Origin: Kluyvera sp040932435
Lineage (GTDB): Bacteria > Pseudomonadota > Gammaproteobacteria > Enterobacterales > Enterobacteriaceae
Length of the DNA stretch: 64,000 bases
Reading direction: 5' to 3'
NCBI RefSeq assembly: GCF_040932435.1
Contig: NZ_JBFQGA010000007.1
Span: 186,001 to 250,000 of the forward strand
Shown here: positions 44,624 through 53,127 of the stretch, piece after piece
Position numbering within the stretch: the first letter of the stretch is position 1
Layout of the letters: every line of letters starts with the position of its first letter
Notes under the pieces: model-generated
Database searches by the model: none
The model's input: the letters and a program-made list of their open reading frames with translations, nothing else
What the model was told of the DNA's origin: nothing
Program-made: the position numbers and the translations under genes

Positions 44624-45538
44624 TTATGACGCCAACGACAGAACCTCAGCCGCCCAGCGCTGAAAACCAGCAACGTCCAGCCCCAGCGCCACCTGCGCGT
44701 TGGCAGGCATTCCAAGACGTCCTTCAATATCCACGACGGTAGTGCCCGCGGTATATTGCCCCTGCGTCTCAACGGCCACAAAGCACGGTTGCAGGGTAAA
44801 CAGCTCGGGCCGAGCCAGCCACGCGATAGCGCATAGATCGTGCATCCGCAATCCGCTTTGCATACTGCCGCTGCGATAGTGGCTGAATAACGCATGCAGC
44901 ATGCTTCCCGTTTTATTGAGCGCAGGAAGCGATGCCAAATACTCTGGGGCCAGCATCGCTTGGTTGGTCACATCCAGCCCGCACATCACAATATCCAGCC
45001 CGCTACGGAACACCTGTGAGGCGGCTTCTGGGTCGATGGCGATATTGAACTCGGCGTTTGGCGTGAAGTTTCCGCGCCCGGCAGAGCCGCCCATGATCAC
45101 CAGACGGCGGATGTTAAATTTACATTCTGGGTAGTGAGTCAGCAGCAGGGCAATATTGGTCAACGGGCCGATAGCCACCAAGGTTATCGGCTCTGGCGCA
45201 TGCATCAGCGCGTCGCGGATGGCCTGAAATGCGGGTTTCGCGAGCGGCTGACGATCATGTTCAACAAAGTCATAGCCTCCCATACCCGATTCACCATGTA
45301 CCGATGCGGCATCGCGTAATGGACGAACCAGCGGCGTCGCTGCGCCCTGCGCTAGCGGGATATCGACATCCCAGAAATGCAGCAGCTGTAGCGCATTGCG
45401 AGTGGTTTTTTCAACGGAGACGTTACCGGCAACGGTCGTCATTAACTGCAGATCCAGCTCGGGAGCAAAAATGGCGGCGGCAATGGCCGCGGCATCGTCA
45501 ATGCCGGGATCGGTATCAAGGATTATTGGCAGGCGCAT
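44624..45538 (-). CDS. rihC: Ribonucleoside hydrolase RihC
   Basis: RihC hydrolyses purine and pyrimidine ribonucleosides to base and ribose and is the less specific of the E. coli Rih set. The 304-residue length equals E. coli RihC. The calcium-binding DTDPGIDDAAAI motif is at residues 8-19; VMGGSAGRGNFTPNAEFN (about 120-137) and the late CAIAWLARPELF segment (catalytic region near 240) are also present. The start MRLPIILDTDP was chosen as the family start; 13 more codons are open upstream but run into the ispH terminator. It is the gene next to ispH, as in E. coli. Confidence 0.96.
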   Translation of the reverse strand: MRLPIILDTDPGIDDAAAIAAAIFAPELDLQLMTTVAGNVSVEKTTRNALQLLHFWDVDIPLAQGAATPLVRPLRDAASVHGESGMGGYDFVEHDRQPLAKPAFQAIRDALMHAPEPITLVAIGPLTNIALLLTHYPECKFNIRRLVIMGGSAGRGNFTPNAEFNIAIDPEAASQVFRSGLDIVMCGLDVTNQAMLAPEYLASLPALNKTGSMLHALFSHYRSGSMQSGLRMHDLCAIAWLARPELFTLQPCFVAVETQGQYTAGTTVVDIEGRLGMPANAQVALGLDVAGFQRWAAEVLSLAS

Positions 45539-45550
45539 GATTTCTCCATA

Positions 45551-45582
45551 AAAAATGCCAGACGTTAAGCCTGGCATTTTTT
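45551..45582 (-). terminator. Terminator of the ileS-lspA-fkpB-ispH operon
   Basis: AAAAATGCCAG (45551-45561) pairs with CTGGCATTTTT (45571-45581) around a 9-nt loop; on the minus strand a T-run follows. It lies between ispH and rihC. Confidence 0.85.
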
Positions 45583-45603
45583 CACATCCAAGGGAGAATT
45601 AAT

Positions 45604-46554
45604 TTATTCGACTTCACGAACATCCACACGCAGCTCGCGCGGAACTTCAAAAACGATATTCTCTTCACGCCCTTCGAGGGTAACCGCTTCACCGCCACCC
45701 AGTGACTGTAGGCGAGCAATGACGTTTTGCACCAGAATATCCGGCGCAGAAGCCCCGGCGGTGACGCCGACACAGGCGGCGTCCTTTACCCACGCTTCCT
45801 GAATATCGGTAGCGTCGTCAATCAGATAGGCCGCTTTGCCCATCCGCTGTGCCAGCTCTGCCAAACGGTTCGAGTTGGAGGAGTTTTTCGAACCGACCAC
45901 CAGCACCACGTCCGCCTGCTGGGCAAGCATACGTACGGCTTCCTGACGGTTGGTGGTGGCGTAGCAAATATCATCTTTGCGCGGGCCAACAATTTTAGGG
46001 AAACGCTGGCGTAGGGCATCAATCACATCAGAGGTGTCATCCACCGAGAGCGTGGTTTGAGTCATAAACGACAGCTTGCCTTCGTCTTTCACCGCCAGCG
46101 ACAAAACGTCTTCCGGCGATTCAACCAGATACATGCCCCCTTTCGGGTTGCTGTATTGACCCATGGTACCTTCCACTTCCGGGTGTCCGGCGTGGCCGAT
46201 AAGAATCGACTCTTCGCCGCGGCGGCTGGCACGTGCAACCTCCATATGGACTTTGGTCACCAGCGGGCAGGTTGCGTCAAACACCGTTAAATCACGGCCT
46301 TTGGCTTCGTTTCGCACGGCCTGTGACACGCCATGGGCGGAGAAGATCAGGATCGCGCCGTCCGGCACTTCGCTTATCTGCTCGATAAAGATCGCCCCAC
46401 GCTCGCGCAGGCTTTCCACCACGTAGCGGTTGTGCACCACTTCGTGACGAACGTAGATTGGCGCGCCATAAATGGCGAGCGCATTTTCAACAATGCTGAT
46501 AGCGCGGTCAACGCCTGCACAAAAGCCGCGTGGGTTGGCCAACAGGATCTGCAT
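45604..46554 (-). CDS. ispH: 4-hydroxy-3-methylbut-2-enyl diphosphate reductase
   Basis: IspH is the [4Fe-4S] enzyme that gives isopentenyl and dimethylallyl diphosphate in the last step of the MEP pathway. The 316-residue length equals E. coli. Iron-cluster cysteines are in RGFCAGVDRA (Cys12), FDATCPLVTKVH (about Cys96) and the CYATTNRQEAV segment (about Cys197); HEVVHNRYVV carries the substrate-binding His near 41. The longer reading upstream overlaps fkpB and is not coding. It is the last gene of the operon, 1 bp after the fkpB stop codon. Confidence 0.97.
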   Translation of the reverse strand: MQILLANPRGFCAGVDRAISIVENALAIYGAPIYVRHEVVHNRYVVESLRERGAIFIEQISEVPDGAILIFSAHGVSQAVRNEAKGRDLTVFDATCPLVTKVHMEVARASRRGEESILIGHAGHPEVEGTMGQYSNPKGGMYLVESPEDVLSLAVKDEGKLSFMTQTTLSVDDTSDVIDALRQRFPKIVGPRKDDICYATTNRQEAVRMLAQQADVVLVVGSKNSSNSNRLAELAQRMGKAAYLIDDATDIQEAWVKDAACVGVTAGASAPDILVQNVIARLQSLGGGEAVTLEGREENIVFEVPRELRVDVREVE

Positions 46555-46555
46555 T

Positions 46556-47005
46556 TTACGCCTCCAGTACCGGATCGACTTCCAGTACTTCAATATCAAA
46601 GTGAACGGTATGCCCCGCCAGCGGATGATTAAAATCAACCGTGATCGAGTCGCCGTTGATCTCACGCACGACGCCCGGCATTTCGCTGCCATCCATCGCG
46701 GTGAACAGCATGATTGCGCCAATCGTTGGCTCACCCGCATCCATAAATTCGCGGCGGGAGAAATACTGAATCAGGTCAGGCGTCGAGATACCAAACGCCG
46801 CATCAGGCTCCAGTGAGAACGCTTTTTTGTCCCCGGCTTTCAGGCCGAGAAGATGCTGCTCCAGCCCTTCTGACAACGTGGCATCACCTAGACGAAACAG
46901 CGCCGGTTTTCCGTTGCTACGCGTTGACTCTGCGGTTGAGCCATCATCCAGTTTCAGCGTGAAGTGCACCAGCACCGCGCTATTGCTTTGAATCGATTTA
47001 GACAT
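46556..47005 (-). CDS. fkpB: FKBP-type peptidyl-prolyl isomerase (SlpA-like)
   Basis: FkpB is a small FKBP-type prolyl isomerase with a chaperone 'insert in flap' domain. The 149-residue length matches E. coli. The FKBP start SAVLVHFTLKLDDGSTAEST (about residues 9-28) and the flap-insert region from about 70 to 130 (LEPDAAFGI, PGVVREINGDSITVDFNHPLAGHTV) are clear. It lies between lspA and ispH in the operon, with a 140-bp REP-bearing gap before lspA. Confidence 0.96.
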   Translation of the reverse strand: MSKSIQSNSAVLVHFTLKLDDGSTAESTRSNGKPALFRLGDATLSEGLEQHLLGLKAGDKKAFSLEPDAAFGISTPDLIQYFSRREFMDAGEPTIGAIMLFTAMDGSEMPGVVREINGDSITVDFNHPLAGHTVHFDIEVLEVDPVLEA

Positions 47006-47069
47006 GCAGGGACAGCCTTTTATCTTACGACATTGGAATGACGATTATTGTTATACGTTCGGCGTTTGA

Positions 47070-47140
47070 TTGCCCGGTGGCGCTACGCTTACCGGGCAAT
47101 CAACGGATTGTAGGCCGGATAAGCGCAGCGCCATCCGGCA
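47070..47140. repeat. REP/BIME repeat
   Basis: TTGCCCGGTGGCGC with CTTACCGGGCAA (first hairpin) and GTAGGCCGGATAAGCGC with GCGCCATCCGGC (second). The first half resembles the repeat at 118. It lies inside the operon, between lspA and fkpB. Confidence 0.8.
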
Positions 47141-47145
47141 TTATC

Positions 47146-47634
47146 TTACGCCGGCTTTTTCGGCAGAAAGCCTTCCAGCACGATCATCGCTGCGCCGATA
47201 CAAATTGCGGTATCGGCCAGGTTGAAGGTCGCAAAGTGCCAGTTACCGACGTAGAAATCGATCATATCGACAACGAAGCCATGCCACAGGCGGTCAAACA
47301 GGTTACCCAGCGCGCCGCCAATAATCAGCGCATAAGCGATATTATTGAGTTTTTGCGTCGCTTTGGAGCGGTACATCAGCACCGCCAAGATAACGCAGAT
47401 GCCCACCGCAATACCGGCGAAGAACCAGCGTTGCCAGCCGCCGCTATCAGCCAAGAAGCTGAAAGCCGCGCCATAGTTACGCGCATAATGCAGATTAAGC
47501 GACGGGAACAGCGACACCGTATCCCCCAGAGCAAAGTTCTGGAGGATCAGGTATTTACTGCCCAGATCGATAATCAGCACGACTACAACCAGCCACAGCC
47601 AGCGCAGTCCTGTTGAACAGATCGATTGACTCAT
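47146..47634 (-). CDS. lspA: Lipoprotein signal peptidase II
   Basis: LspA is the four-span inner-membrane aspartyl peptidase that removes lipoprotein signal peptides. The 162-residue product (E. coli: 164) shows the catalytic segments GGALGNLFDRLWHGFVVDMIDF (first Asp, about residue 122) and FNLADTAICIGA (second Asp, about 140). The N-terminal LIIDLGSKYLI is also typical. The ATG overlaps the ileS stop codon, so translation is coupled. Confidence 0.97.
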   Translation of the reverse strand: MSQSICSTGLRWLWLVVVVLIIDLGSKYLILQNFALGDTVSLFPSLNLHYARNYGAAFSFLADSGGWQRWFFAGIAVGICVILAVLMYRSKATQKLNNIAYALIIGGALGNLFDRLWHGFVVDMIDFYVGNWHFATFNLADTAICIGAAMIVLEGFLPKKPA

Positions 47635-50483
47635 CAGGCAAACTTACGTTTTTCGCCATCACCGGCGATGTTGCTTACACAGCGGCCGCAGATGTCTGCG
47701 TGTTCCGCCACCTTGCCAACGTCCTGGGTGTAATGCCAGCAACGCGGGCATTTCTCACCTTCGGCTTTACTCAGCGCGACTTTCAGTCCTTTGACCAGTT
47801 CGCTCTGCTGGGCGTCAGCGGATGCCTGTGCATAGTCCGCAACTTTCGCCCCAGAGGTCAACAGGACAAATCGCAGTTCGTCACCCAGTGAGGTCAATTT
47901 CGCCGCCAGCTCAGGTTCTGCGTACAGCGTTACCGCTGCTTCCAGAGAGCCGCCGACTTTCTTGTCGGTACGCGCCTGCTCAATAACCTTGTTCACTTCG
48001 CCACGAACCTGCAGCAAGACGTCCCAGAAACCATCGTTCATGGCTTCTGTTTCCGCCAGGCCAAACAGACCTTCGTACCACTCACCGGTGAAGACATACT
48101 TCTCACGGTTGCCTGGCAGGTAACCCCAGATTTCATCTGCGGTGAAGGACATGATTGGTGCCATCCAGCGAACCAGTGCTTCAGAGATATGGTACAGCGC
48201 AGTCTGGCAGCTACGACGCGCCACGCTGTCCGCTTTCGCGGTGTACTGGCGGTCTTTGATGATATCGAGGTAGAACGAACCCATTTCGACGGAGCAGAAG
48301 CGCATCAGACGCTGAACCACTTCGTGGAAGTCGTAGGATTCGTAGGCTTTCAGGATGTCGTCCTGTGCTTCTTTCGCACAGCCAACCGCCCAGCGATCCA
48401 GAACGACCATCTCTTCCGGTTTCACCATGTCTTTCACCGGATCGAAACCGTTCAGGTTCGCCAGCAGGAAGCGCGCGGTGTTACGGATACGACGATAGCT
48501 GTCGGCAGCACGTTTCAGAATTTCATCCGATACCGCCATTTCGCTAGTGTAGTCGGTTGATGCCACCCACAGACGCAGAATATCTGCACCCAGTTTGTTC
48601 ATCACGTCCTGCGGAGAAACGGTGTTACCGATAGATTTGGACATCTTACGGCCCTGACCATCAACGGTGAATCCGTGAGTCAGTACCTGACGGTATGGCG
48701 CTTTGCCTTTCATAGCCGTGGAGATCATCAGGGAAGACATGAACCAACCGCGGTGCTGGTCAGAACCTTCCAGATACATGTCCGGCGTATGGCCGCCAAA
48801 TTCAGGACGCGCATCAACGACGGAATAGCTGGTCGAACCGGAGTCAAACCATACGTCCAAGGTATCCGGCACTTTCACGTAGTTGTCAGCGTCATCGCCA
48901 AGGATTTCACGCGGGTCGAGATCCCACCACGCCTGAATACCGTCTTTCTCGACGTATTTCGCCACTTCTTCGATCAGTTCCGTGGTGCGCGGGTGCAGCT
49001 CTTCAGTGTCTTTATGCACGAACAGCGACATCGGCACGCCCCAGGTACGCTGACGGGAGATACACCAGTCAGGACGGTTTGCCACCATCGATTCGATGCG
49101 CGCTTTACCCCATGCTGGGATCCAGCCGCTCAGGTTTTCTTTCGCCAGACCATCCTGTTCGATACGGTCGATCTCTTTGAGCGACTGAATACGCAGGCCT
49201 TTCTGATCCATGCTGATAAACCACTGCGGGGTAGCACGGAAGATGATTGGCGTTTTGTGGCGCCAGCAGCATGGGTAGCTGTGCAGCATTTTCTCAACGT
49301 GCAGCAGCGCGCCTTTTTCAGTCAGCAAAGCAACGATTTTATCGTTCGCTTTGAAGACGTTCACGCCGTCTAATTCTGGGTAGGTACCCGCCAGATAAGC
49401 ACCGTCAGGGCCCACTGGGTTAGCAATCTCCAGACCGTATTTCTGGCTGATAACGTAGTCATCAGGACCATGACCGCCAGCGGTATGTACTGCGCCGGTA
49501 CCGGCATCCAGGGTCACGTGATCGCCCAGAATCGCAGGCACGTCGAAGCCCATGAACGGGTGAGCAAAGCGCATCAGTTCAAGCTCGGCGCCTTTAACGG
49601 TGCCAAGAACGGTGTAATCAGTCGCACCGATACGCGCCATGACGCTATCGAGCAGATCTTTTGCCACGATGACGGCCTGACCCTCAATCTGCACCAGCGC
49701 ATAATCAAACTCTGCAGAGATGGAGATTGCACGGTTAGCAGGCAGCGTCCACGGTGTGGTGGTCCAGATAACCAAGGAAACCGGGCCATTGACGTTGCTG
49801 ACGGCAAATTTCGCTTTTACCGCGTCCGCATCAACGGCGTGGAATGCCACGTCGATAGAAGGAGACGTTTTGTCGTAATACTCGACTTCCGCTTCTGCCA
49901 GAGCCGAACGGCAGTCAACGCACCAGTGAACAGGCTTCGCGCCTTTCAGCATGTGACCGTTGTGGATGATTTTGCCGAGCGCACGGATGATGTTGGCTTC
50001 GGTTTTGAAGTCCATCGTCAGGTACGGATGCTGCCAGTCACCCAGCACGCCCAGACGGATAAAGTCGTTACGCTGACCGTCAACCTGGCCGGCCGCGTAT
50101 TCGCGGCATTTGGCACGGAATTCTGCAGCAGTAAATTTCTCGCCCGGCTTACCGAACTCTTGTTCAACTTTCAGTTCAATTGGCAGACCATGACAGTCCC
50201 AGCCCGGAACATATGGGGAGTCATAGCCGGTCAGCCCTTTGGACTTAATAATAATGTCTTTGAGAATCTTGTTTACAGAGTGACCAATATGAATGCTGCC
50301 ATTCGCATAGGGAGGGCCATCATGCAGAATGAAGGTTTTTTTGCCCTTTTTCGCGGCACGAATGATGCCGTACAGGTCATCTTCGGTCCAACGCGCCAGC
50401 ATTCCCGGTTCACGCTTGGCGAGATCGCCGCGCATCGGGAACCCTGTTTCCGGCAAATTCAGGGTTGATTTATAGTCACTCAT
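47634..50483 (-). CDS. ileS: Isoleucyl-tRNA synthetase with an 11-residue insertion
   Basis: IleS charges tRNA(Ile) and edits Val-tRNA(Ile). The 949-residue protein has the HIGH motif (SIHIGHSVNKILKD, about residues 61-74), the CP1 editing domain, KMSKSIGN (about 611), and the C-terminal zinc ribbon (CPRCWHY, CGRCVSN). It is 11 residues longer than E. coli IleS (938). As I recall it, the E. coli protein has SLKEI-KGVQ-WIPDW where this one has SLKEI-DRIEQDGLAKENLSG-WIPAW, which accounts for the whole difference (codons at 49125-49169). The editing-domain motif reads HTAGGHG where E. coli has HTAPGHG, and STSYS replaces STHSS. Both point to a variant rather than an error; they could be a lineage feature. 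It follows ribF by 33 bp. Confidence 0.97.
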   Translation of the reverse strand: MSDYKSTLNLPETGFPMRGDLAKREPGMLARWTEDDLYGIIRAAKKGKKTFILHDGPPYANGSIHIGHSVNKILKDIIIKSKGLTGYDSPYVPGWDCHGLPIELKVEQEFGKPGEKFTAAEFRAKCREYAAGQVDGQRNDFIRLGVLGDWQHPYLTMDFKTEANIIRALGKIIHNGHMLKGAKPVHWCVDCRSALAEAEVEYYDKTSPSIDVAFHAVDADAVKAKFAVSNVNGPVSLVIWTTTPWTLPANRAISISAEFDYALVQIEGQAVIVAKDLLDSVMARIGATDYTVLGTVKGAELELMRFAHPFMGFDVPAILGDHVTLDAGTGAVHTAGGHGPDDYVISQKYGLEIANPVGPDGAYLAGTYPELDGVNVFKANDKIVALLTEKGALLHVEKMLHSYPCCWRHKTPIIFRATPQWFISMDQKGLRIQSLKEIDRIEQDGLAKENLSGWIPAWGKARIESMVANRPDWCISRQRTWGVPMSLFVHKDTEELHPRTTELIEEVAKYVEKDGIQAWWDLDPREILGDDADNYVKVPDTLDVWFDSGSTSYSVVDARPEFGGHTPDMYLEGSDQHRGWFMSSLMISTAMKGKAPYRQVLTHGFTVDGQGRKMSKSIGNTVSPQDVMNKLGADILRLWVASTDYTSEMAVSDEILKRAADSYRRIRNTARFLLANLNGFDPVKDMVKPEEMVVLDRWAVGCAKEAQDDILKAYESYDFHEVVQRLMRFCSVEMGSFYLDIIKDRQYTAKADSVARRSCQTALYHISEALVRWMAPIMSFTADEIWGYLPGNREKYVFTGEWYEGLFGLAETEAMNDGFWDVLLQVRGEVNKVIEQARTDKKVGGSLEAAVTLYAEPELAAKLTSLGDELRFVLLTSGAKVADYAQASADAQQSELVKGLKVALSKAEGEKCPRCWHYTQDVGKVAEHADICGRCVSNIAGDGEKRKFA

Positions 50484-50516
50484 CAGATTCTCGGTTCCGT
50501 ATTTTTACGTAGGCAT

Positions 50517-51455
50517 TTAAGCCGGGTTTGATAGCCCAAATAACTCGCGGGCCGTTAATTCATCGCGCGCAATCTGCGCCTTTAGCTCATCCAGCGAAGC
50601 AAATCGCTGCTCATTGCGTATTTTTTTACGCAGCACTACATCAATATGGCGACCATAAAGGTCCATTACAACGTCCAGCAAATGCACTTCCAGCTGCTGG
50701 CGAACGCCGGCAACCGTCGGGCGGGTACCAATATTGGCCACGCCCGGCAGAGGCTTATCACCCAGCCCCATGACTTCTACCGCATACACCCCTTTTACCG
50801 GGGAAACCTGACGACGCAGCGGCAAGTTCGCCGTCGGGTAACCGATGGTGCGCCCCAGCTCATCGCCGTGCACCACGCGCCCGGAGATGATAAACGGATG
50901 GCCCAGCAGGTTTTCGGCCTGTTCGAGGTCATCTTCAGCCAACGCCTGGCGCACCGCGGTGCTGCTAATGCGCACACCGCCATGACAGAAGGTTTGCGTA
51001 CTGGTGATGTCGAAAGCAAACTCTGCGCCAGCCTTCTGTAATAACAAGAAATCGCCCTGACGACCAGCACCAAAGCGGAAATCATCCCCGACGGCAAGGA
51101 ACTGCACGCCGAGACGCTTCACCAGCAGATCGCTAATAAACGCCTGCGCTGTCAGCGCAGCAAAGCGTCGGTCGAAGCGCAGGCAAACGACGTAGTCCAC
51201 TCCACTTTCAGCCAGATAGCGCAGCTTCTCGCGCAGACGCGTCAGACGCGCAGGGGCTTTATCCGCCGCAAACAGCTCAAGCGGCTGCGGTTCAAAAATC
51301 ATCACCACCACGGGCAAACCGCGCGCTTTGCCTTCAGCACGTAAACCCTGCAGTAGCGCCTGATGCCCGCGATGCACACCGTCGAAATTACCAATGGTCA
51401 GTACGCACCCATGTGGTGCCTGACTGAGATTATGTATGCCGCGTATCAGCTTCAT
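50517..51455 (-). CDS. ribF: Bifunctional riboflavin kinase / FMN adenylyltransferase
   Basis: RibF makes FMN and FAD from riboflavin. The 312-residue product (E. coli: 313) has the N-terminal adenylyltransferase domain (GNFDGVHRGHQALL, about residues 22-35, with the GxH motif) and the C-terminal riboflavin kinase domain (GRTIGYPTANLPL, about residue 199, and GVYAVEVMGL). The start MKLIRGIHNL is chosen as the family start; 15 more codons are open upstream but lie in the promoter gap. It heads the ribF-ileS-lspA-fkpB-ispH operon and faces away from rpsT. Confidence 0.96.
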   Translation of the reverse strand: MKLIRGIHNLSQAPHGCVLTIGNFDGVHRGHQALLQGLRAEGKARGLPVVVMIFEPQPLELFAADKAPARLTRLREKLRYLAESGVDYVVCLRFDRRFAALTAQAFISDLLVKRLGVQFLAVGDDFRFGAGRQGDFLLLQKAGAEFAFDITSTQTFCHGGVRISSTAVRQALAEDDLEQAENLLGHPFIISGRVVHGDELGRTIGYPTANLPLRRQVSPVKGVYAVEVMGLGDKPLPGVANIGTRPTVAGVRQQLEVHLLDVVMDLYGRHIDVVLRKKIRNEQRFASLDELKAQIARDELTARELFGLSNPA

Positions 51456-51784
51456 GTCTGGCTCAAAAGAGTGAAAATCGTCAGAGTATACCTTGTACAA
51501 CAGCTCACGTTAACCCGCTATTGCACCTCGTTGCCGAAAGAGGGAATGATTTCATCGGCATCCGACAGGAAGGCAAGAAAATATGAGCGGACCGCATGAT
51601 TTTTGTGCCGGAAAGACTGTATTCATCTCCCACAAGCTGGTAGAATCCTGCGCCATCAATACGTAATGCAGCGTTGTCACATTAGCGGCGCTTATTTGCA
51701 CAAATCCATTGACAAAAGAAGGCTAAACGGGCATTCTCCTCGGCCTTTGAATTGTCCATATAGAACACATTTGGGAGTTGGACC
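51456..51784. promoter_or_regulatory. ribF-rpsT divergent promoter region (329 bp)
   Basis: On the plus strand a TAGAAT -10 element (51641-51646) with a GC-rich discriminator (CCTGCGCC) looks like rpsT P1 and is typical of stringently controlled ribosomal protein genes. TTGACA (51709-51714) with CATTCT (51732-51737), 17 bp apart, looks like rpsT P2. The E. coli region is nearly the same as I remember it. On the minus strand the ribF promoter must lie at about 51456-51600, but I could not place its hexamers. Confidence 0.6.
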
Positions 51785-52048
51785 TTGGCTAATATCAAAT
51801 CAGCTAAGAAGCGCGCCGTTCAGTCTGAAAAGGCCCGCAAGCACAACGCTAGCCGTCGCTCTATGATGCGTACTTTCATCAAGAAAGTATACGCAGCTAT
51901 CGAAGCTGGCGACAAAGCTACTGCACAGAAAGCATTTAACGAAATGCAACCAATCGTGGATCGTCAGGCTGCTAAAGGTCTGATCCACAAAAACAAAGCT
52001 GCACGCCATAAAGCAAACCTGGCTGCACAGATCAGCAAACTGGCTTAA
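51785..52048 (+). CDS. rpsT: 30S ribosomal protein S20
   Basis: S20 is an 87-residue 16S rRNA-binding protein, also known to inhibit ornithine decarboxylase in E. coli. It begins with TTG, the same unusual start codon as in E. coli, where it supports autoregulation of translation. The sequence ANIKSAKKRAVQSEKARKHN is strongly basic and matches E. coli S20 closely. A GGGAG ribosome-binding site lies 8 bp upstream and a strong terminator follows. Confidence 0.98.
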   Translation: MANIKSAKKRAVQSEKARKHNASRRSMMRTFIKKVYAAIEAGDKATAQKAFNEMQPIVDRQAAKGLIHKNKAARHKANLAAQISKLA

Positions 52049-52072
52049 TCGCCCGCTTGCTATCAGCTTTGA

Positions 52073-52098
52073 AAAAAACCCGCTTATGCGGGTTTTTT
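52073..52098 (+). terminator. rpsT terminator
   Basis: AAAAAACCCGC (52073-52083) pairs perfectly with GCGGGTTTTTT (52088-52098) around a 4-nt loop, ending in a T-run. Confidence 0.95.
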
Positions 52099-52118
52099 TA
52101 CGTCTGTGATATCGCGAT

Positions 52119-52196
52119 GTAGGCCGGATAAGGCAAAGTCGCCATCCGGCATCAGGCGCCGAACCGCCTGATGGCGCTTCGCTTATCAGGCCTACA
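52119..52196. repeat. REP/BIME repeat overlapping the nhaR stop
   Basis: GTAGGCCGGATAAGGC with GCCATCCGGC, then a second unit GCCTGATGGCGCTTCGCTTATCAGGCCTAC. The right end supplies the nhaR stop codon (CTA on the plus strand at 52192-52194). Confidence 0.85.
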
Positions 52197-53088
52197 CAGG
52201 TTCAGCAAACAGCGCGGAATAATCACGGTGGCAGATACGCTGTACCGCCGGATGCTGAATCATGCGTTCGGCAAAGATGGCGTGATACTCTTCCATCACG
52301 TTGTCCATCCGCCCTATTTCCGAAATACATTCATCAGCGTAGAAGTCATGGGCATACAACGTTGGCGCCACAAAAATGGCATTGTGCGCCGCGCCAAAGG
52401 CTTTCATCAGCGCCGCATCATCAAACTCACCCAGAATCTCAACCTTCAACCCCTGCACGTTAAACCAGTTTAGAAGTTTACGCCCCAGCATTGAGCGTCG
52501 ACCGGGGATCAGCAAACGCCGCTCCTCTAGGCACGCCGGGAACGGTTTTTCCGGCGGCGGGTTCATGCACCAAAAGCTGACGCTGCACTCACCGATTTTC
52601 ACTGAAAATAGCCCCTCTTGCTGCGTTGAGTCGATTGGGCAGTCAGAGATAATCATATCCAGCTTATGCTGGCTGAGCTGCTCTAGCAGCATCTCATGCG
52701 TCGATTCAAAGCAGCGCAGGTGGATTTGTTCATCCTCCACCACCGCCGCGTCCAGCACGCCGCTCACCAGTCGTTTTGACAGCGCATCGGCAACGCCTAC
52801 GTCAAACAGCAGGTTCGATTCCTTGCGATAGTTGACGATATCCAGCATCTCCTGGCTTAGGGTGAACATTTTATCCGCGTAGCGGAACACCAGCTCACCC
52901 AATTCGCTCGGTTCAATGCCGCGTCCTTTACGCTTAAAAAGCTTGCCCTGCAGGCGCTCTTCCAGCGCCTTGATCTGCCCAGTGATGGTCTGCGGCGTGA
53001 GGTATAACGCCTCCGCCGCCCCCACCACTGAGCCTTCCTTGTAAACATGCCAGAAGTAGTAAAGGTGGTTGTAATTGATATGCGACAT
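52192..53088 (-). CDS. nhaR: LysR-family activator of nhaA (sodium-responsive)
   Basis: NhaR activates nhaA in response to Na+ or Li+. The 298-residue protein has the N-terminal LysR helix-turn-helix (YFWHVYKEGSVVGAAEALYL, then TPQTITGQIKALEE, about residues 11-44) and a typical ligand domain. It begins with MSHINYNHLYYFWHVYKEGS, as in E. coli NhaR. The 3' end runs into a REP element that supplies the stop codon. It lies 39 bp downstream of nhaA in the same orientation. Confidence 0.96.
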   Translation of the reverse strand: MSHINYNHLYYFWHVYKEGSVVGAAEALYLTPQTITGQIKALEERLQGKLFKRKGRGIEPSELGELVFRYADKMFTLSQEMLDIVNYRKESNLLFDVGVADALSKRLVSGVLDAAVVEDEQIHLRCFESTHEMLLEQLSQHKLDMIISDCPIDSTQQEGLFSVKIGECSVSFWCMNPPPEKPFPACLEERRLLIPGRRSMLGRKLLNWFNVQGLKVEILGEFDDAALMKAFGAAHNAIFVAPTLYAHDFYADECISEIGRMDNVMEEYHAIFAERMIQHPAVQRICHRDYSALFAEPV

Positions 53089-53127
53089 GCCCTGTGCTCC
53101 CTCTCCTTTAAGCGTTAATTTTTCCGC

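Noticed and set aside
49470..50468. A 332-residue plus-strand frame over ileS
   Set aside because: It lies wholly antisense to the conserved N-terminal half of ileS and has no upstream ribosome-binding site or known motif.
47634..50483. IleS variant as a mupirocin-resistance synthetase (MupA type)
   Set aside because: Apart from the insertion and two motif changes, the protein reads as the normal enterobacterial housekeeping enzyme in its usual operon. MupA-type enzymes are far more divergent.
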